Positions 35,812 to 46,609 are shown, counted from the first letter of the stretch. The stretch: DNA of 48,858 nt from Photobacterium pectinilyticum (GCF_024357955.1 NZ_JANEYT010000037.1:1-48858), one strand, 5' to 3'. Numbers and translations: made by a program. The notes: a model not told the origin generated them from the letters alone.

Positions 35812-36503
35812 TGCGCCGTTTCAACCTGCTCAATCTGCACATCTTGCATTGTCGCCTGGTTGGCATTGTCGCTCGCAGGATCGCTCTCGGCTTTGATGTC
35901 CAAGCCAAGATCTGTGGTGATGCGTTCCTCATTGCTGTCGGCGTTCTTGCTTTGTTCCAGCAGGGCTTGTAACTCTTCTTCTTCCATCTGGTTGAAGACT
36001 GCTGTCAGGCGGGCTAGCTGACGCATGATCTGCTTGGCGGCCTGCTCGCGCATTTCTTGCTCTATCATGTCGCGCTCGACAGATTTTGCCAGTGCTGTCA
36101 GTGGGTTATCAAGGAACGTACGGTTGACGCGGGTGGTAAACGTCTGGCTGCCTTTTTCTGGCACCACAATACGGTAGCGTACGGTATAGGTTAGCTCGTA
36201 TTCGGCAGCACGAGCATTTTGGTACAGCGACAGGGTGCGCTCACCGGTCGATTCGCTGATCAAATGCAGGTTCGGCACTTTACTTGACGGTGCAACGGGC
36301 TCGATACCGTGCAGTTGGAATTGTGACTTTACCTGACGGTGTAGCTGGCCGTATCGGTCAAAACTGGTCAGAGAAAGCTTGGCAATGTCGTCGGGCAACA
36401 TATAGTTACCACGGAGGTGAAAACCGCAAGATGCAGTTGCCAGCGCCATGAGGACAACAAAGAAGGTTCGGATAATGCTTTTTGGAGAAATGAAAGCTCT
36501 CAC
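35808..36503 (-). CDS. lptE: LPS-assembly lipoprotein LptE
   Basis: LptE plugs the LptD barrel and helps insert lipopolysaccharide into the outer leaflet. The 231-residue protein starts with GTG 36503 (GGAG site 8 bases upstream), has a lipobox ending at Cys26 (Ala-Ser-Cys) and the family's Gly-Phe-His-Leu-Arg-Gly start of the mature protein. The last 60 or so residues are acidic and rich in Glu, Asp, Gln and Asn; this tail is longer than in E. coli LptE (193 residues) and probably disordered. It lies between leuS and holA, as in E. coli. Confidence 0.92.
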   Translation of the reverse strand: MRAFISPKSIIRTFFVVLMALATASCGFHLRGNYMLPDDIAKLSLTSFDRYGQLHRQVKSQFQLHGIEPVAPSSKVPNLHLISESTGERTLSLYQNARAAEYELTYTVRYRIVVPEKGSQTFTTRVNRTFLDNPLTALAKSVERDMIEQEMREQAAKQIMRQLARLTAVFNQMEEEELQALLEQSKNADSNEERITTDLGLDIKAESDPASDNANQATMQDVQIEQVETAQ

Positions 36504-36583
36504 CGAGTCTGCTCCATGAAAAAAAGTGAAAACTGACCGGCTGACGTGGATGGTTCTAGTTAGGGTGTGTGAGCCGGATTAAA

Positions 36584-36608
36584 CTGTGGCTCCAAACTGG
36601 AGCCACAG
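36584..36608 (-). terminator. Hairpin between leuS and lptE, possible weak terminator
   Basis: A perfect 10-bp stem CTGTGGCTCC/GGAGCCACAG has a 5-base loop. On the minus strand only GTTTAAT follows, so termination is likely partial, which would reduce lptE and holA relative to leuS. Confidence 0.5.
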
Positions 36609-36645
36609 GTTAGGCACTAGGAAATTGCTTTAGTTCGATGCGAAA

Positions 36646-39222
36646 TTAATTCGCAACGATGTTCAGCAGTTTGCCCGGTACATAAATCACTTTACGAATG
36701 GTTTTTTCGTTTGTGAATTTGGTCACGCCTTCATCGGCCATCGCCAAGGCTTCGACTTGCTCTTTGGTTGAGTCTGCCGCAACCGTTAGTTTAGCGCGAA
36801 GTTTACCGTTCACCTGTACGATGATCAGTTTTTCGTCTTCAACCATGGCTTTGTCGTCGGCAACTGGCCACTGTGCGTCATCGATGTTGCTCTCGCCCAG
36901 CGTTTCCCACATTTCGAAACAGATATGCGGTGTCATTGGGTATAGCATACGAACGATAGCTTTCAGGGCTTCGTCAAGTAGGGCACGGTCTTGTGCTGAT
37001 TCTTGAGAGGCTTTAGCCAGCTTGTTCATCAACTCCATGATAGCGGCAATTGCGGTGTTGAACGTTTGGCGGCGGCCAATATCGTCACCCACTTTAGCAA
37101 TTGTTTTGTGCACATCACGGCGTAGGGCTTTCTGATCGGAAGACAATGCCGCTACATCGACAGCGTCCGCTGCACCATTGCTCGCATGTTCGTTAACCAG
37201 TTTCCACACACGTTTCAGGAAGCGGTTGGCACCTTCAACACCAGACTCTTGCCACTCAAGTGTCATGTCTGCAGGTGATGCAAACATCATGAATAGACGG
37301 ACGGTATCTGCACCGTATTTGTCTACCATCTCTTGTGGGTCGATACCGTTGTTTTTCGACTTAGACATTTTGATCATGCCTGAGTGAGTTACATCGCGGC
37401 CTTTGTCATCGGTCGCTTTTTCAATGCGGCCTTTGTTGTCACGCTCGATTTCAACGTCAGTTGGTGCGATCCACTCTTTAGTGCCTTTATCGTTAGTGTG
37501 GTAGAAAGCATCGGCCAGTACCATACCTTGACATAGCAGCTGCTTGAACGGCTCGTCTGAGGTTACGTAACCTGCGTCACGTAGCAATTTGTGGAAGAAG
37601 CGCGAGTACAATAGGTGCATACAAGCGTGCTCGATACCACCAATGTACTGATCGACGGGTAGCCAGTAGTTCGCTTTTTCTGGATCTAGAATGTCGTCAG
37701 CCTGTGGTGAACAGTAACGCGCGTAGTACCAAGACGATTCCATGAACGTATCGAAGGTATCTGTTTCACGCAGTGCCGGCTCGCCGTTAAAGGTGGTTTT
37801 TGCCCACTCTTTATCCGCTTTTATTGGGCTGGTTACGCCGTCCATGACCACGTCTTCCGGTAGGATTACCGGTAGCTGGTCGGCTGGAACAGGGCGAACT
37901 TCACCGTCTTCAGTGGTTACCATTGGGATTGGAGCGCCCCAGTAACGCTGACGAGAGACACCCCAGTCACGTAGACGGAAGTTTACGGTCTTCTTACCTT
38001 TACCTTCCGCTTCAAGTTTCGCTGCAATAGCATCGAATGCTGCTTGGAAGCCCAGGCCGTCGAATTCACCAGAATCAAACAGAACGCCCTTCTCGGTGTA
38101 AGCCACTTCAGATACGTCTAGCTCGCTGCCGTCTTCAGGCTTGATCACAGGGATGATGTCTAGGCTGTACTTAGTCGCGAATTCGTAGTCACGTTGATCG
38201 TGAGCTGGAACCGCCATTACCGCACCTGTGCCGTAATCCATCAGTACGAAGTTCGCTACGAATACCGGTACTTCACGGCCGTTAAGTGGGTGGATAGCTG
38301 TTAGGCCGGTATCCATCCCTTTCTTTTCCATGGTTGCCAGTTCAGCTTCAGCAACCTTGGTGTTACGGCATTCTTCAACGAAAGCCGCTAGCTCTGGGTT
38401 ATTCTGAGCGGCTTTCTCTGCAAGAGGGTGACCAGCAGCGATACCTACGTAAGATACGCCCATAAGCGTGTCTGGGCGCGTTGTGTAGACTTCCAGTGGC
38501 GCTTCTTCACCGTTAACAGCGAAAGATAGCTCAACACCTTCAGAGCGGCCGATCCAGTTACGCTGCATGGTTTTCACCATATCAGGCCAACCTTCAAGGT
38601 TGTCTAGGTCATCAAGCAGCTCTTGAGCGTATTCAGTGATCTTAATGAACCACTGAGGGATTTTCTTTTGTTCTACCGGCGTATCACAACGCCAGCAGCA
38701 ACCATCTTCAACCTGCTCGTTAGCCAGTACGGTCTGGTCATTCGGACACCAGTTTACTGAAGAGGTCTTCTTGTATACCAAGCCTTTTTCGTAAAGCTTA
38801 GTGAAGAACTCTTGCTCCCAGCGGTAGTACTCAGGTGTACAGGTTGCGAATTCACGGTCCCAGTCGTAGCCGAAGCCCAGCAGTTTTAGCTGGTTCTTCA
38901 TGTATTCGATGTTCTCGTATGTCCAAGGCGCTGGCGCAGTCTTGTTCTTAACCGCGGCATTTTCAGCCGGTAGACCGAATGCATCCCAACCGATTGGTTG
39001 CATCACGTTCTTGCCTTGTAGGCGTTGGTAACGAGAGATCACATCACCGATGGTGTAGTTACGCACGTGACCCATGTGCAGTCGACCACTTGGGTACGGG
39101 AACATGGAGAGACAGTAGAATTTTTCTTTATTAGGGTCTTCACTTACAACAAAGGTCTTTTTGTTGTCCCAATGTTCTTGAACTTTCTGTTCAATGTCCT
39201 GTGGACGATATTGTTCTTGCAT
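36646..39222 (-). CDS. leuS: Leucyl-tRNA synthetase
   Basis: LeuRS charges tRNA-Leu. The 858-residue protein has the class I signature His49-Met-Gly-His52, the Lys-Met-Ser-Lys-Ser motif (about 618-622), the zinc-binding region (Cys-Cys-Trp-Arg-Cys, about 175-179) and the CP1 editing domain (about 225-415) with its conserved Thr-rich Tyr-Thr-Thr-Arg-Pro-Asp-Thr motif. I chose ATG 39222, giving Met-Gln-Glu-Gln-Tyr-Arg-Pro as in E. coli (860 residues), over an ATG 9 bases upstream. A tRNA-Leu gene lies at the far end of this window. Confidence 0.97.
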   Translation of the reverse strand: MQEQYRPQDIEQKVQEHWDNKKTFVVSEDPNKEKFYCLSMFPYPSGRLHMGHVRNYTIGDVISRYQRLQGKNVMQPIGWDAFGLPAENAAVKNKTAPAPWTYENIEYMKNQLKLLGFGYDWDREFATCTPEYYRWEQEFFTKLYEKGLVYKKTSSVNWCPNDQTVLANEQVEDGCCWRCDTPVEQKKIPQWFIKITEYAQELLDDLDNLEGWPDMVKTMQRNWIGRSEGVELSFAVNGEEAPLEVYTTRPDTLMGVSYVGIAAGHPLAEKAAQNNPELAAFVEECRNTKVAEAELATMEKKGMDTGLTAIHPLNGREVPVFVANFVLMDYGTGAVMAVPAHDQRDYEFATKYSLDIIPVIKPEDGSELDVSEVAYTEKGVLFDSGEFDGLGFQAAFDAIAAKLEAEGKGKKTVNFRLRDWGVSRQRYWGAPIPMVTTEDGEVRPVPADQLPVILPEDVVMDGVTSPIKADKEWAKTTFNGEPALRETDTFDTFMESSWYYARYCSPQADDILDPEKANYWLPVDQYIGGIEHACMHLLYSRFFHKLLRDAGYVTSDEPFKQLLCQGMVLADAFYHTNDKGTKEWIAPTDVEIERDNKGRIEKATDDKGRDVTHSGMIKMSKSKNNGIDPQEMVDKYGADTVRLFMMFASPADMTLEWQESGVEGANRFLKRVWKLVNEHASNGAADAVDVAALSSDQKALRRDVHKTIAKVGDDIGRRQTFNTAIAAIMELMNKLAKASQESAQDRALLDEALKAIVRMLYPMTPHICFEMWETLGESNIDDAQWPVADDKAMVEDEKLIIVQVNGKLRAKLTVAADSTKEQVEALAMADEGVTKFTNEKTIRKVIYVPGKLLNIVAN

Positions 39223-39406
39223 CGATGACATCCGGGATTTTGTGAGTTGAGTACAAACACATTCAATATAATCGACATAGAATAACTAAAGGTAAAGGTG
39301 TCAACAATAGCTGAAACCACTTCGGGGACGAATTGTTGGCCTATATTGGTGCCAATTACGCAGAAGGCAGGCGGATGCCGGTGAATTAGCGGATAGGAGG
39401 TGACCT

Positions 39407-39889
39407 ATGACAACAAAGAAAACGGATTATGAGGGGCTACTCGAGCAAGTCACAGAAACCCTCAAGCACAGTCCTGATGAGCTAAAACACTGGGCAGAAG
39501 TGACGGAAAAGTACCGTCAAGCGGCCAGTGACATGACCAAAGACGAGCTGGCATTGATTTCTGCATACCTCAAACGGGATTTGCAGGAGTTCGGCCAGAA
39601 TGCTGACGAGAGCCCGGCGCCGTTCAGCGACAGCCCATTCTACCGGGTCGTGAAAGAGACGATTTGGGAAGGACTTGCCGAGGCAACGGACAAAACCCAG
39701 ATTGAGTGGCATGAGGTGATGGATGATCTCAAGCATCAAGGGGTCTATGAAGCTGGTGAGATGGTTGGTCTGGGGCATTTGGTGTGCGAAAAATGCGGCC
39801 ACGATGAGGTCATCACTCATGTTAAAGAGATTTCGCCTTGCCTCAAATGCGGCCATAACCGCTTTACCCGCAAGCCGCTGTCGCCTTAG
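39407..39889 (+). CDS. ybeL: YbeL/DUF1451 zinc-ribbon protein
   Basis: The 160-residue protein has an alpha-helical, acidic N-terminal part (about 1-115) and a C-terminal zinc ribbon made of Cys-Glu-Lys-Cys-Gly (about 126-130) and Cys-Leu-Lys-Cys-Gly (about 145-149). It matches E. coli YbeL, which is also divergent from leuS; the function is unknown. The ribosome site AGGAGGTGA, 3 to 5 bases before ATG 39407, is nearly perfect, so translation should be efficient. Confidence 0.9.
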   Translation: MTTKKTDYEGLLEQVTETLKHSPDELKHWAEVTEKYRQAASDMTKDELALISAYLKRDLQEFGQNADESPAPFSDSPFYRVVKETIWEGLAEATDKTQIEWHEVMDDLKHQGVYEAGEMVGLGHLVCEKCGHDEVITHVKEISPCLKCGHNRFTRKPLSP

Positions 39890-39916
39890 GCCGTATATTT
39901 ACTGACATGAAGTCAA

Positions 39917-39946
39917 CAAAAACGGGCTGAAAGGGCCCGTTTATTT
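39917..39946 (+). terminator. Terminator after ybeL
   Basis: The stem AAACGGGC/GCCCGTTT is followed by TTTATTTG; A residues precede it, so it may also serve the convergent SYLF gene. Confidence 0.75.
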
Positions 39947-39976
39947 GTCGTAGATGACTCTGATAGGCGCAGAGTA

Positions 39977-40639
39977 TTACTCTATAGGCTCTACTGTCTC
40001 AACCACAACGGTTGTCGGTGCCAGTTCTGGGAGTTGAGCAGGGACGGCTGCCGAAGGTTGAGAGGCTCCTTGGATCGGCGTGACACTGAATTTTTGACCA
40101 GCAATGGCAGCTTCCACCATCATTCCACCTTTGGCAGCAGTGAAGACGGCCACACCGTTGGTGTAGTCGGCATCGATAAATTTATCCCCGGCACTGGCAC
40201 GAAAGCCTGACGTGCCAGCATTGGCTTGGGCGCCCTCGGTCAAAGCCACCGCAGAGGCTGAGGCATCAAGCTCGAAATTACCGTTCATGAAACGCTCGTA
40301 AGCTCGTTTGTCCTGGAAGAAGATAATCTCGCTGTACGATTGACCACCAAACTGCAAACCGAAAGACACTTGATATAACTTGGCATGGCCGGTGATATCG
40401 CCATTTTTGAAGACGGTGCCGCTGCCATAGGCGCCACCGACCCAGAATCCGCCTTTACCGACAGAAGGAAAAACCGCATAGCCATAAGCGGTGTGGAAAA
40501 AGGGCTGGGTTTGCGAAGCGGCTTGGAACTGGGTGAGGGCCGCTTGGGTCTCAAGACTTTCTTTGGCTACCGAGCCTGTTGCCACGCAAAGCATCGCGAC
40601 GCTGTATAGCATGGCAAAGAGTTTGTTGATCGATTTCAT
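39977..40639 (-). CDS. SYLF/Ysc84-domain lipid-binding protein
   Basis: The 220-residue protein has a signal peptide (about 1-24, cut near Ser-Val-Ala) and a SYLF (Ysc84) domain (about 35-190) with the characteristic Gly-Gly-Phe-Trp-Val-Gly-Gly-Ala-Tyr-Gly and Phe-Gly-Leu-Gln-Phe-Gly-Gly-Gln segments. In eukaryotes this domain binds phosphoinositides; in bacteria the ligand is not known. A Pro/Val/Glu-rich tail ends the protein. ATG 40639 has a GGGGAA site 5 to 6 bases upstream. E. coli has no homologue at this locus; it appears inserted between ybeL and lnt. Confidence 0.85.
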   Translation of the reverse strand: MKSINKLFAMLYSVAMLCVATGSVAKESLETQAALTQFQAASQTQPFFHTAYGYAVFPSVGKGGFWVGGAYGSGTVFKNGDITGHAKLYQVSFGLQFGGQSYSEIIFFQDKRAYERFMNGNFELDASASAVALTEGAQANAGTSGFRASAGDKFIDADYTNGVAVFTAAKGGMMVEAAIAGQKFSVTPIQGASQPSAAVPAQLPELAPTTVVVETVEPIE

Positions 40640-40773
40640 TGGCATTCCCCAAATAGACATTGTGCTGTTGTTATTCCAAGCTTTTGATCGGTACGGGCTG
40701 TACGTACACAGCGCTTTGGCGAACTCTAATATACACCACTTGGTTATCTGTCCAATATATTAACAAGGTGAAT

Positions 40774-40803
40774 GAAAAGGCGAAGGGGTTACCTTCGCCT
40801 TTC
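40774..40803 (-). terminator. Terminator after lnt
   Basis: The stem AAAGGCGAAGG/CCTTCGCCTTT with a 5-base loop ends, on the minus strand, in TTTTC. It closes the ybeZ-ybeY-corC-lnt operon. Confidence 0.78.
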
Positions 40804-40846
40804 GGGGGAATTGTCAGCGTTGATTCAGCGTTATGCTGGCTAGCCG

Positions 40847-42406
40847 TTAGTCGTGGTAATTGACTTGCGGCTGTTCGTCACGGAATCGACCAGCCCGGCG
40901 ACGGATCAGGATCCATGACATGGCGACAGACCACAGGATGTAGATATACAGTGGCCAGCTTCCGAGGGTGGTAAACGGCGTCATGCCAATTGTCGGTACC
41001 ACTTCAGCCCTGAGGACTCCGGTCTCGAACTGCGGGATCTGCTCAATGATCTTGCCCTTGTGATCGACAATACCCGTCAGGCCACTGTTGGTTGCGCGCA
41101 GCAGTGGTTTGCCAAGCTCAAGCGATCGCATCTGGGCAATTTCCATATGCTGGAACGGGCCAATGGATTTGCCGAACCAGGTATCGTTGGACAGGGTCAG
41201 CAAGAACTCGGTATCGATATTGACGTTGCGACGTACCTGTTCGCTGAACGCGACTTCGTAGCACAGTGCCGGTGCCAGCGAGTAGCCATTGGCCTCGAGG
41301 TTCGGCTGGATGTAATCACCGCGACTGAACGAAGACATCGGCAGGTTGAAGAACGGCGCGAGTGGACGCAGGATATCGCCGAACGGTACGAACTCACCGA
41401 ACGGTAGCAGGTGGTGCTTGCTGTAGCGCTCTGCCTGATCGTACTGGTACGGGCCGACGGCATTGACACCAAGGGTCAGGATGTTGTTGTAAAATTCCCC
41501 TTGCTCATTCTGATCCAACACACCAGTGATCACTGTGCTGCTGTTATTGCGCGCCGCTGCATCGAGGTTCTGCAAGAAGGTGGTGACCTGGTCCTCTAAC
41601 GCTGGGATCGCCGCTTCTGGCCAGATGATCAGATCGGCGTCCCAGTTCTCACGGGTCAGGTCCGTGAACTTCATCAGGGTCGGCCAGCGCTGGCTTGGCA
41701 GCCATTTGATTTCTTGCGGCACATTACCCTGGATCATTGCGACATCAAGGGGATTGTCAGTGTCCGGCTTGACCCACTGTTTTTGGCCTGCAAACAAACC
41801 CAGCGCCAAAATGCATACCGGTACCAGCAATGGACGCCAGTTCCGGTAGTAAGTGGCTGCCACGAGGGCGCCGCAGCTAAGCAGCAGTGCCAAGGTGATC
41901 CCTTCTACGCCCAATATAGGAGCGAAGCCGGCATACGGGCTGTCAATTTGGCCGTAGCCCAACCACAGCCATGGAAAGCCGGTCATCAACCAGCCGCGGA
42001 TCCAGTCGAGCAACAGCCAGATCACCGGGCCGCTCAGCATCAGCTGGTGGAATGGGCGGCCACGGTTGAATTTGTTGAATAGGGCACCGAAAACGGCAGG
42101 ATACATGGCAAGGTAGCCAATCAGCAGGGCCATCAACGCCCAACCGGCCAACCATGGCATGCCGCCGAAGTTGGCGATACTGACATGTACCCAGCTGATC
42201 CCGGTTCCAAATAAACCCAAACCCCAGAGCAAACCGATCAGGGCGGAGCGCTTGACGGATTGATTCTGCAGCAGGTACAGAAAAATAAAGAGGGAAAGTG
42301 GGGCAAGGTACCAGTGATGGTAGGGAGCAAATGATAAGGTGGCTAAAGCGCCTGCTGGGACAGCCAGCAATGGCTGTCCCAACTTCTTAAAGGTATTTTT
42401 CGTCAT
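40847..42406 (-). CDS. lnt: Apolipoprotein N-acyltransferase
   Basis: Lnt adds the third acyl chain to the N-terminal cysteine of lipoproteins in the inner membrane, which allows their export by Lol. The 519-residue protein has about eight membrane segments and a nitrilase-like domain (about 220-480) with the catalytic triad Glu264, Lys330 and Cys382, corresponding to E. coli Glu267, Lys335 and Cys387. It starts 3 bp after corC. The lipoproteins MltD, BamC, RlpA and LptE encoded in this window are its expected substrates. Confidence 0.95.
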   Translation of the reverse strand: MTKNTFKKLGQPLLAVPAGALATLSFAPYHHWYLAPLSLFIFLYLLQNQSVKRSALIGLLWGLGLFGTGISWVHVSIANFGGMPWLAGWALMALLIGYLAMYPAVFGALFNKFNRGRPFHQLMLSGPVIWLLLDWIRGWLMTGFPWLWLGYGQIDSPYAGFAPILGVEGITLALLLSCGALVAATYYRNWRPLLVPVCILALGLFAGQKQWVKPDTDNPLDVAMIQGNVPQEIKWLPSQRWPTLMKFTDLTRENWDADLIIWPEAAIPALEDQVTTFLQNLDAAARNNSSTVITGVLDQNEQGEFYNNILTLGVNAVGPYQYDQAERYSKHHLLPFGEFVPFGDILRPLAPFFNLPMSSFSRGDYIQPNLEANGYSLAPALCYEVAFSEQVRRNVNIDTEFLLTLSNDTWFGKSIGPFQHMEIAQMRSLELGKPLLRATNSGLTGIVDHKGKIIEQIPQFETGVLRAEVVPTIGMTPFTTLGSWPLYIYILWSVAMSWILIRRRAGRFRDEQPQVNYHD

Positions 42407-42409
42407 TCG

Positions 42410-43282
42410 TTATGATGTTGTCGTCGGTTGAGGTGCTTCGTGAGGAACGGTCACTTGCAACTGGATAACCCGGCGGTTGTCGGCTGACGTTACCTTGAAT
42501 GAGTAGCCCGCCAATTCAACGATTTCCCCTCGGGCAGGCAGGTGACCAAAGCTGGTCATCACCAAGCCGCCGACGGTATCGACTTCTTCATCGCTAAATT
42601 GGGTATGGAACATTTCATTGAACTCTTCAATGGTTGTCAGCGCTTTCACCGCATATGTGTGTTTGCTTAACTGACGAATATCCTGCTCTTCCTCGTCGTC
42701 GAACTCGTCCTCGATTTCGCCAACGATTTGTTCAAGGATATCTTCAATGGTGATAACACCGGATACCCCACCAAACTCATCGACCACAATCGCCATGTGG
42801 TAACGTTCTTCACGGAACTCCTTGAGCAGGCGGTCAACCCGCTTGCTTTCTGGCACAACGACCGCAGGTCGCAGTACTTTCTCCATGTTGAACGGTTCGC
42901 TGTTCGGCTGTAGGTAACGCAAAAGATCTTTGGCCAGAAGGATCCCTTCGACGTGGTCTTTGTCGTCACTGATCACCGGATAGCGTGAGTGCTGGGCATC
43001 AACAATTAAATTAATTAGATCCTCTACCTTCTGAGAACGCTCGATAGTGACCATCTGAGAGCGCGGGATCATGATGTCACGGACACGCATCTCGGAAATT
43101 TCCATGACCCCTTCGAGCATGTCGCGGGTGTCGTGGTCGATCAAATCGTTTTCTTCTGAATCACGGAAAACTTCTACAAGCTCTTCGCGGTTCTGTGGCT
43201 CGCCCTGGAACAGCTGGCCAATTCGTTCAAAGAAGGACTTTCTACTCGGACCTTCAGAATTTTGTGAGTTATCTTCGTTCAT
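42410..43282 (-). CDS. corC: CorC/YbeX family CBS-domain protein
   Basis: The 290-residue cytoplasmic protein has an acidic N-terminal part, a CBS pair (about 68-190, with Ile-Met-Ile-Pro-Arg-Ser near its start) and a C-terminal CorC_HlyC domain (about 205-283). CorC was linked to magnesium and cobalt efflux, and YbeX to ribosome maturation, as its operon partners suggest. It lies between ybeY (99 bp upstream) and lnt, as in E. coli (292 residues). A hairpin lies in the ybeY-corC gap. Confidence 0.94.
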   Translation of the reverse strand: MNEDNSQNSEGPSRKSFFERIGQLFQGEPQNREELVEVFRDSEENDLIDHDTRDMLEGVMEISEMRVRDIMIPRSQMVTIERSQKVEDLINLIVDAQHSRYPVISDDKDHVEGILLAKDLLRYLQPNSEPFNMEKVLRPAVVVPESKRVDRLLKEFREERYHMAIVVDEFGGVSGVITIEDILEQIVGEIEDEFDDEEEQDIRQLSKHTYAVKALTTIEEFNEMFHTQFSDEEVDTVGGLVMTSFGHLPARGEIVELAGYSFKVTSADNRRVIQLQVTVPHEAPQPTTTS

Positions 43283-43326
43283 TGTTTGTAAGAATTACTT
43301 CTCTCAGTTAAGTGGCTGTGCCACGG

Positions 43327-43353
43327 GAATATACGGCACCTCAATGTGCCGTA
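43327..43353. other. Intercistronic hairpin between ybeY and corC
   Basis: The 9-bp stem ATACGGCAC/GTGCCGTAT encloses a 6-base loop. Neither side has a convincing T run, so it is more likely an mRNA stability or processing element than a terminator. Confidence 0.5.
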
Positions 43354-43381
43354 TTAGTTTGACAACAATATAATGAAAAGT

Positions 43382-43846
43382 TTACTGCTTTTCTTCGGCA
43401 TACGGATCGGCATAGCCCATTTGCTGCATGATTTCCGTTTCCAAGCCTTCCATTTCTTCTGCTTCGTCGTCCTCTATATGGTCATAACCTAGCAGATGAA
43501 GACTGCCGTGTACAACCATGTGCGCCCAATGGGCATTCAGAGGTTTATCCTGCTCCTTGGCTTCTTTTTCGACGACCTGTCGGCAAATGATCAAGTCGCC
43601 CAGTAATTCCAGCTCCACGCCCGGAGGAGCTTCGAACGGAAAAGAGAGGACATTGGTGGGTTTGTCCTTGCCGCGATAGTCATGGTTCAGGGTTTGGCTC
43701 TCTTCCTCGTCCACCAAGCGGATAGTCAGTTCGGCATCGGCTTGGAAAGGAGTCACTGCGGCATCCAGCCATTGCTGGAATTGCGCTTCGCTAGGCATAC
43801 CGCTTGTATTTTCAGTGGCTACCTGGAGATCAAGATAAATCGCCAT
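43382..43846 (-). CDS. ybeY: Endoribonuclease / rRNA maturation factor YbeY
   Basis: YbeY is a metal-dependent single-strand RNase needed for 16S rRNA 3' maturation and ribosome quality control. The zinc motif His113-x3-His117-x5-His123 and the conserved Arg58 are present. The 154-residue length is normal (E. coli, 155). Its ATG overlaps the last base of the ybeZ stop (TAATG), so translation is coupled. Confidence 0.95.
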   Translation of the reverse strand: MAIYLDLQVATENTSGMPSEAQFQQWLDAAVTPFQADAELTIRLVDEEESQTLNHDYRGKDKPTNVLSFPFEAPPGVELELLGDLIICRQVVEKEAKEQDKPLNAHWAHMVVHGSLHLLGYDHIEDDEAEEMEGLETEIMQQMGYADPYAEEKQ

Positions 43847-44943
43847 TAGTTTGTTTTTTCCGTTTCGACTGCTGGTGCGGCAACTGGTGCTGCGGCAGCA
43901 GCTTGCATGGCGGCTTGTTCTTCACGTCGGCGTTGTTCTGCAAGCTTACGTTGCTTCTGATCTGCGCTCTCCCATACCTCGTAGGCCTGTACAATTCGTG
44001 CAACTACAGGGTGGCGGACGACATCGTCGGCCTGGAAGAAGTTAAAGCTGATCTCATCGACATCGGACAGTACCTCAATCGCATGGCGCAGGCCTGAACG
44101 GGCACCGCGAGGTAAGTCGATCTGGGTAACGTCACCGGTGATCACTGCACGGGAGTTGAAACCGATACGAGTCAGGAACATCTTCATCTGCTCGACGGTG
44201 GTGTTCTGGCTTTCATCAAGAATGATGAAAGCGTCATTGAGGGTACGGCCGCGCATGTAGGCGAGCGGTGCGACTTCAATTACGTTACGTTCAATCAACT
44301 TCTCAACACGCTCGAAACCCAGCATTTCAAACAGGGCATCGTAGAGCGGACGTAGATACGGGTCGACCTTCTGGCTCAAGTCACCCGGTAGGAATCCCAG
44401 CTTCTCACCGGCTTCAACGGCTGGTCGGGTCAGTAGAATACGACGGATTTCCTGACGCTCTAGCGCATCAACCGCTGCGGCGACGGCGAGGTATGTCTTA
44501 CCGGTACCTGCTGGGCCAATACCGAAGGTAATGTCATGGCGGACCATGTTGGCAATGTACTGGGCCTGGTTAGGCGTACGTGGTTTGATCACCCCTTTTT
44601 TGGTTTTGATCACCACTTCCTTGCCATAAGGAATACTTGATTCGGTCGACTGCTCCAGGACACCGGATTCTTTGATCGCCAAGTGAACTTGATCAGGTTC
44701 GATGTCAGGAATGGTGTTGCGAACCGGGGCGGTATCGACATACAGGTTTTTGATAATATCGGCGGCGGCTTCGGCTGTGTGGGGTTGGCCGACCACGCTG
44801 AAACTGCTGCTGCGGTGGTTGATTTCTACACCCAAACGGCGTTCAAGTTGTTTGATGTTATCGTCGAAAGGGCCACAAAGGCTGGAAAGGCGCAGGTTAT
44901 TGGCGGGTTCCAGATTAAATTCAATAGTTATAACTTTGCTCAA
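43846..44943 (-). CDS. ybeZ: PhoH-like ATPase YbeZ
   Basis: YbeZ is a PhoH-family NTPase, probably an RNA helicase partner of YbeY. The 365-residue protein has Walker A Gly143-Pro-Ala-Gly-Thr-Gly-Lys-Thr150 and Walker B ending in Asp243-Glu244. The start is TTG 44943, with AGAGG 6 bases upstream. The C-terminus carries a tail of Arg/Glu followed by Ala and Pro (about 330-365) that differs from that of E. coli. It is the first gene of ybeZ-ybeY-corC-lnt. A perfect hairpin lies just upstream of the ribosome site. Confidence 0.94.
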   Translation of the reverse strand: MSKVITIEFNLEPANNLRLSSLCGPFDDNIKQLERRLGVEINHRSSSFSVVGQPHTAEAAADIIKNLYVDTAPVRNTIPDIEPDQVHLAIKESGVLEQSTESSIPYGKEVVIKTKKGVIKPRTPNQAQYIANMVRHDITFGIGPAGTGKTYLAVAAAVDALERQEIRRILLTRPAVEAGEKLGFLPGDLSQKVDPYLRPLYDALFEMLGFERVEKLIERNVIEVAPLAYMRGRTLNDAFIILDESQNTTVEQMKMFLTRIGFNSRAVITGDVTQIDLPRGARSGLRHAIEVLSDVDEISFNFFQADDVVRHPVVARIVQAYEVWESADQKQRKLAEQRRREEQAAMQAAAAAPVAAPAVETEKTN

Positions 44944-44959
44944 GATTTGCCTCTCAATA

Positions 44960-44981
44960 GGGCCACCCGTGTGGGTGGCCT
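44960..44981 (-). promoter_or_regulatory. Hairpin in the ybeZ leader
   Basis: A perfect 8-bp stem GGCCACCC/GGGTGGCC with a 4-base loop lies 17 bases before the TTG start, just upstream of the ribosome site. It could be a weak terminator for miaB or a translational control element. Confidence 0.55.
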
Positions 44982-45024
44982 AGGGTTCAGGGCGCGTCCT
45001 ACTTGTGTTCAGACGGGCGTCTTA

Positions 45025-46449
45025 CTATGGAGTATATACGCCAACACCCAATTCATCTTCTTTGCGTGTTTTTTCCATCACTTCAGCTGGAGACATGGCT
45101 ACACGTAGATCCATTTCCGCTTCGGTGCGAACCAGCTCACCACGAAGTGAGTTGGTGAAGACATCAGTGATTTTCACGTCAACGAACTGGCCGATCAGCT
45201 CTGGAGAACCTTCAAAGTTCACCACGCGGTTGTTTTCGGTACGGCCACGCAATTCCATCACGTTCTTCTTCGATGGGCCTTCAATCAAGATACGCTGCTC
45301 GGTACCTAGCATCTGGCGAGAATAGCGCATAGCCTGAGTATTGATCTGTTGCTGCAATTCATACAAGCGTTCTTTCTTTACTTTTTCAGGCAGATCACAT
45401 GGGTAATCGGCAGCTGGCGTACCAGGACGGGCTGAGAAGATAAAGCTGAAGCTGATATCGAAGTCCACATCGCGGATCAGTTTCATCGTATCTTGGAAGT
45501 CCTGATCTGTCTCACCCGGGAAGCCAACGATGAAATCAGAGCTGATGGTGATATCCGGGCGCGCTTTGCGCAGCTTGCGGATCTTCGACTTGTACTCGAT
45601 CGCTGTATGTGGACGCTTCATGTTCGTCAAAATACGGTCTGAACCACTCTGTACCGGTAGGTGCAAGAAGCTCACCACTTCAGGGGTGTCTTGGTACACT
45701 TCGACAATGTCATCGGTAAATTCGATCGGGTGGCTGGTGGTATAGCGGATACGGTCGATACCGTCGATAGCCGCAACCAGACGCAACAACTCCGCGAACG
45801 TCGCGATCTCATCGTCGTGGGTCGCACCACGGTAAGCATTGACGTTCTGGCCAAGTAGGTTGACCTCACGTACGCCTTGTTCTGCCAGCTGGGCGATTTC
45901 GAATAGTACGTCATCCAGCGGACGGCTCACTTCTTCACCACGGGTGTAAGGAACCACACAGTAGGTGCAGTACTTAGAGCAGCCTTCCATAATCGAAACG
46001 AACGCCGTTGGACCTTCAGCACGAGGCTCTGGTAGACGATCGAATTTCTCGATTTCCGGGAAGGAAATATCCATGACTGGTGCATGGTCGCTCTGCGATT
46101 GTTTGATCATCTCAGGCAGGCGGTGCAGGGTCTGTGGGCCGAAAATGACATCGACATACGGTGCACGCTTGCGGATTGAATCGCCTTCCTGGGTTGCTAC
46201 ACAACCACCCACGCCGATCACGAGCTCAGGTTTTTTGTCTTTTAGGGTTTTCCAGCGACCAAGCTGGTGGAACACTTTTTCCTGGGCTTTTTCACGGATG
46301 GAGCAGGTGTTAAGCAGCAGAACGTCTGCTTCTTCTGGTTCTTCCGTTAACTCGAAGCCATTGGCTGCATTAAGAAGATCGGCCATTTTCGATGAATCGT
46401 ATTCGTTCATCTGGCAACCCCAGGTTTTGATAAGCAGTTTCTTAGCCAT
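45025..46449 (-). CDS. miaB: tRNA-2-methylthio-N6-isopentenyladenosine synthase MiaB
   Basis: MiaB adds a methylthio group to i6A37 in tRNAs that read codons starting with U. The 474-residue protein has Cys12, Cys49 and Cys83 for the auxiliary cluster; Cys157, Cys161 and Cys164 for the radical-SAM cluster; and a C-terminal TRAM domain (about 380-445). E. coli MiaB also has 474 residues. It is upstream of ybeZ with an 81-bp gap and has its own promoter. Confidence 0.97.
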   Translation of the reverse strand: MAKKLLIKTWGCQMNEYDSSKMADLLNAANGFELTEEPEEADVLLLNTCSIREKAQEKVFHQLGRWKTLKDKKPELVIGVGGCVATQEGDSIRKRAPYVDVIFGPQTLHRLPEMIKQSQSDHAPVMDISFPEIEKFDRLPEPRAEGPTAFVSIMEGCSKYCTYCVVPYTRGEEVSRPLDDVLFEIAQLAEQGVREVNLLGQNVNAYRGATHDDEIATFAELLRLVAAIDGIDRIRYTTSHPIEFTDDIVEVYQDTPEVVSFLHLPVQSGSDRILTNMKRPHTAIEYKSKIRKLRKARPDITISSDFIVGFPGETDQDFQDTMKLIRDVDFDISFSFIFSARPGTPAADYPCDLPEKVKKERLYELQQQINTQAMRYSRQMLGTEQRILIEGPSKKNVMELRGRTENNRVVNFEGSPELIGQFVDVKITDVFTNSLRGELVRTEAEMDLRVAMSPAEVMEKTRKEDELGVGVYTP

Positions 46450-46548
46450 GTCTAACTCTTCACTCGTAGTGTTTATTCATTGCATTTCACATTGCTTCAT
46501 TCCGCATCGACGGTCAAAAACAAGGCCGCCTGCGGGAGCAAGCCGCGT

Positions 46549-46554
46549 ATTGTA
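46549..46554 (-). promoter_or_regulatory. Probable -10 box of miaB
   Basis: TACAAT on the minus strand, about 100 bases before the miaB start; a TAGTCA lies about 18 bp upstream as a weak -35. I see no other gene in 46450-46609. Confidence 0.45.
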
Positions 46555-46609
46555 CTGCTTTAAGGCGTGCCTGACTAGATCATCACCACCCCGAATATTT
46601 TGTGGTTTT

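Noticed and set aside
26339..36503. Cell-wall and lipoate block as a novel gene cluster
   Set aside because: Gene order and content follow the known E. coli lipA-to-leuS region apart from missing nadD and cobC, so it is ordinary core genome.
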